Shown: positions 58,577 to 64,000 of the stretch, one piece after another | Position numbering within the stretch: the stretch's first letter is position 1 | Layout of the letters: every line of letters starts with the position of its first letter | From: Enterococcus hermanniensis | GTDB lineage: Bacteria; Bacillota; Bacilli; Lactobacillales; Enterococcaceae | Direction: 5' to 3' | DNA length: 64,000 nucleotides | NCBI RefSeq assembly: GCF_001885945.1 | Contig: NZ_JXKQ01000011.1 | Location: 1-64,000, forward strand | Program-made: the position numbers and the translations under genes | The notes under the pieces: generated by a model | Seen by the model: only the letters and a program-made list of their open reading frames with translations | What the model was told of the DNA's origin: nothing | The model's database searches: none

Positions 58577-60071
58577 TCACAATCCAAGAATCAAAGAAGC
58601 ATTTGTTGCAGCTAAATCAATAATTTCAATTGGGACAGTTATTTTTTTTAATAAACATTTTCGCATTGCATGCAAAAGATTCATGCGATCATTTTCTTCT
58701 AATGGATAAGAAATCACTAATTCTTCTTGGTTATGTGGCAGTATGATATCGATTGTTGGTAAAAGGGATAAAATCAACTCCGCATTTTCGATTTTATCGA
58801 CAAATACTGGAATTACCTTTGGCGTGAATAGTTCAACCAACTCATTTTTCAAATAATTCAAACTGAGCATTCCAGAATTAGAAATGATAAAAATTGAGAG
58901 GCGCTCACGTAATGTTTCTAAAGGACAAATATATAGACAAAGCAATAAATTGATAGATAAATAAAAAGGTTCAGCTAGTAAAGGTTCAGCTATTTTTCGA
59001 CAAACACTTCTCCAAAAATTAGTAAATCGGATCATGTAAATCGGATTATCTTCTTCAAAATGTTTGATTGAATTCAACGAATAATACCAATATAGAGCGG
59101 TTGCGTTATGTGGAAAATAATATCTGATTAAATATTGTTGAACAAGATGGATATGCAGCTCGTTCGTTTGCGTACTTGTTATAGCAATAAAATAATTTTC
59201 AAACTCATTTTTCCAAGTATTGATATTGTCAGTTAGCTCTTTGGGTAGCTGCTTTAGATTAACTGGTAAAGAATAATCAAATAACTCGAAACAGTTCATA
59301 ATAAGTAAAAAACCTCTCCAATCGTTGATTGTCCAATGGCTTAAAAAAGAGGGTTTTTCAGGAAAGTCAATGTAAGATATCGAAAAGGTTGCTGAACTTT
59401 CTAATTGGTGAAACTGAGTCCCGTTATTTACGATATAAATCAGTAAGCGAACATTACTAATTTGAGCGATGCTCCAAGAAGTATTGAGATGCTTTTCTAC
59501 TTGTATCGATAGTTGGTTCAAATGCTCTTGATGCTTTAGCAATTCGCGTCGTATCATGATAAACAAAAAAGTAAGATAAAAAAGAAAAAATATAAATATC
59601 AAAATCTGATCCATTCAAAATGGTTAGCCGATCCGAAGTCGTGATATGTAAATTAAATGATTCAAGTAATTTATTTAGCAACTGATTTTTACGTCGTAGA
59701 GTAGACATACTTATCCCATGATAAAAGCAAAAATCATCCGTTTTAAACTTTCTCTTACGTATTAACGTGTTGATTATTTGAGCATTAACATCTGTTTTTA
59801 ACAACGCTTCAAATAAAAATTGTAAATTTGAAGATTTTTTTTCTAAATGAACAGTTTGCTTAGTCAAAACTAAGTGAACTTCATCATTTGAATAAATATT
59901 ATCAATCAATTTATCGAGAGTGTGACAATAGTCCTTGATAGTCGAATAAGATAAATGTTCCGATAATTCTTTTTTTATTTTCTCTAGTGAAATAGGTCCC
60001 TTTGCCTGACTGAGCAACGTAATAATTTCATATTTCATTTTAGTATCTTTTTCAAAAATATTAAATCCCAT
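58577..60071 (-). pseudogene. Frameshifted Mga-family regulator
   Basis: Two minus-strand frames together make one Mga-type regulator of about 498 aa, the same length as the intact one at 46.5 kb. The upstream part (from ATG at 60071) has the HTH regions; the downstream part (open from 59614 to 58577) holds the PRD-like helical part (RRELLKHQEHLNQLSIQVEKH). The frame changes by one base near 59560-59600, in a stretch with three six-base A runs (T on the coding strand). One extra base in such a run would explain it. Pseudogene, phase-variable gene and sequencing error are all possible. Confidence 0.75.
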
Positions 60072-60259
60072 ATAAACAACCCCATTGTTTATTCTATATT
60101 CCAGTATTATACACTGAAAAATACTATAAATAATAAAATAATAATAAATCAACGAATTTTATGTTCACATTTTTAATTTTATCGTGAAAAATTGAGCATA
60201 GATAATGGAGGCTAGTTATTACAATTTAGGAGGTATAAGAATACAAAGGAGTGCTAAAG

Positions 60260-61246
60260 ATGAAAAAAATCAAAAAAATAGAAATTACGGAAACCACTCG
60301 TAAAGAACATATCAAAATGTGGAAAAGCAAAAAAAATTGGGTCTGTGGCGCGGTTGTATTATTCAGTTCGACTGTTTTGCTTTCTGTAGCGAATGAGAAT
60401 GTTCGAGCAGCAGAAGTTGATAATAGTAGCGTTGCAGCAGCTGTTGTTGCACAAGAAGCACAAAAGAGTAATGGCTATCATGATGGTCAATTAGCATCAT
60501 CAATTGGTCAAGCAATTGCTAATCAAGCAACACAAGAAGCGCAAACAACATCAACAGAAGTATCAAACCAAGCAACAGCCGCAGCTGTTGTTGCACAAGA
60601 AGCACAAAAGAGTAATGGTTATCATGATGGCCAATTAGCATCATCAATTGGTCAAGCCTTTGCGAAAAAAGAAGCACAAACAACAACAATTGCTGACACA
60701 CCAAATAAATCAACAGAAGCATCAAACCAAGCAACAGCCGCAGCTGTTGTCGCACAAGAAGCACAAAAGAGTAATGGCTATCATGATGGTCAATTAGCAT
60801 CATCAATCGGTCAAGCCTTTGCACGTCGAGTTTTAGCAATGGATGCTAAAGCAAGTAACAATGAAATAGCTGATTTAGATAATACCAGCAAAGTAACCAA
60901 TGCTGATAAAGTAACCATTACAGCAGATAATACTGCTACAAAAACAGTAAAAAGTATTGTTACTGAAGCCAAGAATCCAACAAATCAAAAAATAACAACA
61001 AGCTTTGCTTCATACAAACCAGCGATATCTGCAAAAGTTATTGCTACTACAAATGAAAAAGCAGAAATAGTCACTCCTGCTGTAGCAACAGCAAGTATTA
61101 CATCTGCTGCTGAAACGGCGAAAAATGAAATTCCAAAATTTGGTAGTAAAGAAAATACAGCATTGATTGCAATCGGTATGGTGAGTGTAGCAGGAGCGCT
61201 AACAGGATTAGCTCTTGAAACAGAATCACGTAAACGCCGTTCTTAA
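60260..61246 (+). CDS. Repeat-containing secreted protein with degenerate sorting signal
   Basis: This 328-aa exported protein starts with an extended signal peptide carrying KMWKSKKNW (about 19-27), a variant of the KxYKxGKxW motif, followed by a hydrophobic core. Three almost identical 29-aa repeats lie at about 59-87, 107-135 and 160-188; each contains AQKSNGYHDGQLASSIGQ. A Thr/Ala/Lys-rich region follows. The C-terminus has the layout of an LPxTG anchor (motif, hydrophobic helix, RKRRS tail), but the motif reads IPKFG at about 291-295. The ATG at 60260 follows AAAGGAG. Function unknown. Confidence 0.8.
   Translation: MKKIKKIEITETTRKEHIKMWKSKKNWVCGAVVLFSSTVLLSVANENVRAAEVDNSSVAAAVVAQEAQKSNGYHDGQLASSIGQAIANQATQEAQTTSTEVSNQATAAAVVAQEAQKSNGYHDGQLASSIGQAFAKKEAQTTTIADTPNKSTEASNQATAAAVVAQEAQKSNGYHDGQLASSIGQAFARRVLAMDAKASNNEIADLDNTSKVTNADKVTITADNTATKTVKSIVTEAKNPTNQKITTSFASYKPAISAKVIATTNEKAEIVTPAVATASITSAAETAKNEIPKFGSKENTALIAIGMVSVAGALTGLALETESRKRRS
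60434..60823 (+). repeat. Three in-frame 87-bp tandem-type repeats
   Basis: Copies at 60434-60520, 60578-60664 and 60737-60823 encode the 29-aa repeat of the surface protein and are nearly identical in DNA as well. Their spacers of 57 and 72 bp are less conserved. High DNA identity suggests recent duplication or gene conversion. Confidence 0.85.
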
Positions 61247-61316
61247 AATAGATAAAAAATAGAGTGTTTATTAGGCTAGTTAGTCTAAAAAGTAATTTAC
61301 TAATAGCGCTCATAAA

Positions 61317-61372
61317 AGGCGATGAAGCTCAAAATACGTAAAACTATTTTAAGCATTCTTCGCCTTTTTTTC
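61317..61372 (+). terminator. Terminator after the repeat protein gene
   Basis: AGGCGATGAAG pairs with a TTCTTCGCCT arm, followed by seven T residues; the loop is long. Confidence 0.65.
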
Positions 61373-61413
61373 TATAGATGATTTTCATAAACAGAAAATT
61401 AAAGGAGAAAATA

Positions 61414-62166
61414 TTGGAAGATTTTATTTTAAAAAAATATGTGATCAAATCTAATAAGAATAAACTGAATGAATTTGATACCTTAAAAATATCAAGCAGT
61501 GATCTGAAATTAGTTGAATTAATGATTTCAGAAAAATTATTTATGTTAATCAATGATTATCGGAAAAAAATTCATATTACTCCATGTGTAGGCAATAATA
61601 TCCTTCAAAAGTCAGCAGATATACGAGCACAAGAATTACAAGAAAGACTGAATCATACACGTCCGAATGGAGAAGAAGGTAGTCAATTAGCTTATAACTA
61701 TGGATATTCAAGACAAAACAAAATCGAAGGTGAAGCTATTGGGCAATTAGCTAGTAGCTCGCTTGTATATTTAATAAATAAAGGAGCAAAAACAGCTTTT
61801 GATATGCTGATTAATAGTAGTCCGAAATTTTTAGTTGGAAGCCAAACGAACCAACAAGCAACGGGAATCTGTATTAAAAAGGGAGATAGAGAGTTTTCTA
61901 TGACCTTTGAGTATGTCTGCAGTCAAGACCTATTAGATTATGGATCTAGCTCTTTTCTGAGAGACAAAACACAATTAGTTCGCTTTTATAATCTAGCTTG
62001 TGAACTAGTCGAAGCGGATTATGAAAGACATAGCTGGGGACAATTGATGTTAATGATGTCAAAAGCAAAGCAAATCTATGATGATGTTCAGGTGTCTAAA
62101 ATAGAAATAGATCAGACTATCGAAGAATTTATAGCTACCTTATCTACAATGAAAAAAACTAATTAG
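61414..62166 (+). CDS. CAP (SCP/PR1) domain protein with FIVAR-like C-terminus, no signal peptide
   Basis: This 250-aa protein contains a CAP domain (about 45-180). Key parts are LINDYRKKIHITPCVGN, RAQELQERLNHTRPNG (with the CAP His) and a late MTFEYVCS strand. The last 60 residues (LVRFYNLACELVEADYERHS then a helical part) look like a FIVAR module, common in Gram-positive surface proteins. The TTG start at 61414 has AAAGGAG 7 nt upstream. Neither this nor the ATG at 61378 gives a signal peptide, which is odd for this architecture. It follows the repeat surface protein gene. Confidence 0.75.
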   Translation: MEDFILKKYVIKSNKNKLNEFDTLKISSSDLKLVELMISEKLFMLINDYRKKIHITPCVGNNILQKSADIRAQELQERLNHTRPNGEEGSQLAYNYGYSRQNKIEGEAIGQLASSSLVYLINKGAKTAFDMLINSSPKFLVGSQTNQQATGICIKKGDREFSMTFEYVCSQDLLDYGSSSFLRDKTQLVRFYNLACELVEADYERHSWGQLMLMMSKAKQIYDDVQVSKIEIDQTIEEFIATLSTMKKTN

Positions 62167-62266
62167 TTAAATTGCTTTAAGACGAAATATTTTTTATTCA
62201 TCGATTAATACGAGCTTTATAGATAATTAGACGGTAGGAAAAAAATTTTTTGATTTTGAAGTATAA
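62167..62266. other. Spacer before the T-box promoter
   Basis: About 100 AT-rich bases after the CAP gene; no clear terminator or gene is seen. Confidence 0.4.
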
Positions 62267-62295
62267 TTGACAAGTCAAATAATCTCTGCTATTTT
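62267..62295 (+). promoter_or_regulatory. Promoter of the Met T-box transcript
   Basis: TTGACA and TATTTT are separated by 17 bp, placing the start near 62302, at the 5' end of the T-box leader. Confidence 0.65.
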
Positions 62296-62302
62296 ATTAG
62301 CA

Positions 62303-62575
62303 ATCAATGATAACGCGATGAAAAAGAAAGTAAAGTAAGGATATGCGCCAAAGAGAGTTCCTGGCTGGTGAGAGGGAATGCAAATAACTTATTTGAAAAT
62401 GGCTTTTGAGTGGATTTCCCGAAACGTTTAAGGAAATACGGTTGCCCCCGTTAACTAGGCACAGTCTCCAATGATTTGGGTACTGATCGAGGTAGAGTCT
62501 GTGAAGTCTTTACATTTAAAGGTGGTAACGCATGTCCAATGCCCTTAGCAATATTTGCTAAGGACATTTTTTTAT
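62303..62575 (+). promoter_or_regulatory. T-box leader, predicted methionine-specific
   Basis: The leader carries the Stem I element GGCTGGTGAGAGG (62363-62375). The predicted specifier ATG is at 62399-62401, followed by GCTTTTGAGTGG. The T-box sequence GGTGGTAACGCATG is at 62521-62534. A terminator follows, with TGTCC (62534-62538) and CTTAGCAA pairing with TTGCTAAGGACA, then seven T residues. The TGGT in the bulge fits a tRNA with discriminator A, as in tRNA-Met. Uncharged tRNA-Met should switch the downstream genes on. Confidence 0.82.
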
Positions 62576-62625
62576 AGTTAATTTTTAAAGTGTAGAAAAT
62601 CGGACAAAGGAAAGGTGGAAAATAA

Positions 62626-63465
62626 ATGGCAGGTTTTTTAGTTTTACAAACAGACTTTGGATTACAAGATGGAGCAGTCAATGCGATGTACGGAGTCGCC
62701 TATCAAGTTGATCCTTCGTTGACTATCAATAACCTAACGCATGAAATTGAGCCGTATAATATCCATGATGCGAGTTATCGTTTGTTACAAGCAGTTAGTT
62801 ATTGGCCAGCAGGAACAGTCTTTGTTTCTGTAGTCGATCCAGGTGTAGGTTCTACACGGCGAAGTGTCGTGGCAGAGCTTAAAGGCGGTCAATATGTGCT
62901 CACGCCTGATAACGGAACTCTGACTTATTTAGCCCATCATATCGGGATAAAAGAAGTTAGACAAATTGATGAGGACACGCAACGACTACCGGGTTCTTCT
63001 GAAAGTCATACATTTCATGGCAGAGATGTTTATGTCTATAATGGTGCTCGATTGGCGAGCGGAAAAGTAGTATTTTCGGAATTAGGTTCAGTGCTCAAGC
63101 CGGATGAACTAGTCGTATTTCCTTTGAATCCGCCAATACAAACAGAGGATTCAATTAGTGGGACTATTGATATCACAGATATTCGTTTTGGCTCGTTATG
63201 GACGAATATTCCGGTAGCTTTTTTCAAAAAGTGGCAAGTTCAATCTGGACAAAGTTTATTGGTAAAAATATACTATCAAGGTGTGGTTCGTTATCAAGAC
63301 GAAGTCGTCTTTGGTCGCTCTTTCGCTCAAGTTGCTCCAAAAGAAGCTGTTCTTTATATCAATTCATTATTAAATGTAGGTTTAGGTATCAACTTGGATT
63401 CATTTTCTGCAGTTTATAAAATAGGTACTGGTAATGATTGGACGATGGAACTAACAAAGATTTAG
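62626..63465 (+). CDS. S-adenosyl-L-methionine hydroxide adenosyltransferase (DUF62 family)
   Basis: This 279-aa enzyme splits SAM into adenosine and methionine with water/hydroxide in characterised relatives; fluorinase is a distant cousin. The N-terminal LQTDFGLQDGAVNAMYG has the conserved Asp. SVVDPGVGSTRRSVV and HTFHGRDVY carry the Arg and His of the Asp-Arg-His set. The C-terminal beta-barrel domain follows residue about 180. AAAGGTGG precedes the ATG. It is under the Met T-box and 36 bp before the ECF gene, so a role in recovering methionine from SAM is plausible. Confidence 0.9.
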   Translation: MAGFLVLQTDFGLQDGAVNAMYGVAYQVDPSLTINNLTHEIEPYNIHDASYRLLQAVSYWPAGTVFVSVVDPGVGSTRRSVVAELKGGQYVLTPDNGTLTYLAHHIGIKEVRQIDEDTQRLPGSSESHTFHGRDVYVYNGARLASGKVVFSELGSVLKPDELVVFPLNPPIQTEDSISGTIDITDIRFGSLWTNIPVAFFKKWQVQSGQSLLVKIYYQGVVRYQDEVVFGRSFAQVAPKEAVLYINSLLNVGLGINLDSFSAVYKIGTGNDWTMELTKI

Positions 63466-63501
63466 CGGATAAGACACTAAAAAATAAAGGGGATAAAAAG
63501 T

Positions 63502-64000
63502 ATGAATAAAAAATTTACAGTTAAGCATATTGTGGCAATCGGGATTGGTGCTGCCGTTTTCTTCATCTTGAAACGATTCGTGACGATTCCAACGGGAATT
63601 CCTAATACAGATATCGCAACAGCGTATCCATTTTTAGCTTTACTGGGTGTAGTCTACGGACCAGTCGTTGCTGGTTTGGCAGGTTTCATTGGTCACGCCT
63701 TAGGTGATTTAACAACTTATGGCGCATGGTGGTCATGGATCATTGCGACAGGGATTTTAGGTGTATTCTTTGGATTATTAGCAAAACGGATCCCAATCGA
63801 ACAAGGGATTTTTGGTAAAAAACAAGTTACGACCTTTTTAGTGGGAGAAACAATTGCTAATTTAGTAACCTGGGTCATCATTGCTCCGTTGGGCGATATC
63901 TTGATTTATGCGGAAGCGCCTAGTAAAGTATTCACTCAAGGTGTCGTTGCAGGGATAACTAATGCGATTGTAACAGGAATCATTGGTTTTATTTTACTAA
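63502..64000 (+). CDS. ECF transporter S component, UPF0397 type (partial at window end)
   Basis: The first 166 codons of a membrane protein run off the window. KHIVAIGIGAAVFFILKRF, IPTGIPNTDIATAYPFLALLG and the following GPVVAGLAGFIGHALGD segment are hallmarks of the UPF0397 S-component family; about five TM helices are visible so far. This family was proposed (as MtsT) to bring in methionine precursors, working with ECF T and A subunits expected beyond the window. Control by the Met T-box agrees. AAAGGGG precedes the ATG. Confidence 0.88.
   Translation, partial: MNKKFTVKHIVAIGIGAAVFFILKRFVTIPTGIPNTDIATAYPFLALLGVVYGPVVAGLAGFIGHALGDLTTYGAWWSWIIATGILGVFFGLLAKRIPIEQGIFGKKQVTTFLVGETIANLVTWVIIAPLGDILIYAEAPSKVFTQGVVAGITNAIVTGIIGFILL

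Noticed and set aside
59457-60152. Two separate small regulators at the Mga locus
   Set aside because: The frames overlap and together give one normal-length Mga protein, so a single frameshifted gene is simpler.
60434-60823. Regularly spaced repeats that could suggest a CRISPR array
   Set aside because: Only three 87-bp copies, in frame inside a protein gene, with no short spacers and no cas genes.
62341-62534. SAM riboswitch upstream of the SAM-related gene
   Set aside because: The leader has T-box Stem I and T-box sequence elements instead; no S-box or SMK-box core is seen.

Overview
The window is low-GC Firmicute chromosome, almost certainly from an Enterococcus. The strongest pointer is a complete ntpFIKECGABD operon for a Na+-type V-ATPase, with an NtpK ring subunit that closely resembles the Enterococcus hirae protein as I remember it. 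Other pointers are the zapA-cvpA-mutS2-trxA block, type B ribosomal protein L31, KxYKxGKxW-like and Mga-type proteins, and a Met T-box of Lactobacillales type. NtpK and NtpA differ from remembered E. hirae sequences at many positions, so I read this as a relative rather than E. hirae itself. The species was not determined.

Layout. (1) 0.1-8.4 kb: amidase, RNase HIII, then zapA-cvpA-mutS2-trxA-uvrC (division, recombination control, redox, repair). (2) 8.5-13.8 kb: a small regulator/membrane-protein pair, a NatAB-like ABC exporter, an aldo/keto reductase, a decayed alanine:cation symporter gene and a glutamine-amidotransferase-like hydrolase. (3) 13.9-22.7 kb: the V-ATPase operon, led by a promoter and a hairpin/terminator leader. 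(4) 22.7-31.5 kb: glyoxalase, Nudix hydrolase, HD phosphohydrolase with lipL, ywiB-like gene and rpoE, a CYP152 P450, MerR regulator, patatin-like esterase, tRNA-Arg(CCG) and rpoN. (5) 31.5-37.3 kb: glycolytic cluster cggR-gap-pgk-tpiA-eno with a recognisable CggR operator. (6) 37.3-46.2 kb: SulP transporter, DUF1694 gene, pyrG with its GGGC attenuator, fba, murA, rho, rpmE2 and a DsrE-like gene. (7) 46.4-58.5 kb: Mga-family regulator, PepSY lipoprotein, LacI regulator with a 90-aa partner, SPL-like radical SAM protein, the acetoin operon alsS-alsD, free-Met-sulfoxide reductase, HAD phosphatase, and an M20 amidohydrolase with an MFS transporter. (8) 58.5-62.2 kb: an AT-rich accessory locus with a frameshifted Mga regulator divergent from a repeat-containing surface protein, then a leaderless CAP/FIVAR protein. 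(9) 62.2-64 kb: Met T-box, SAM hydroxide adenosyltransferase and an ECF transporter S component cut by the window end.

How it fits together: the core is housekeeping metabolism (lower glycolysis to acetoin, CTP synthesis, cell-wall precursor synthesis) plus ion homeostasis (V-ATPase, NatAB-like exporter). Several RNA-level or DNA-level switches can be read directly: the pyrG reiterative-transcription attenuator, the Met T-box, the CggR operator and an uncharacterised attenuator-like leader on the V-ATPase operon. The least explained parts are that V-ATPase leader and the 58.5-62.2 kb surface-protein locus.
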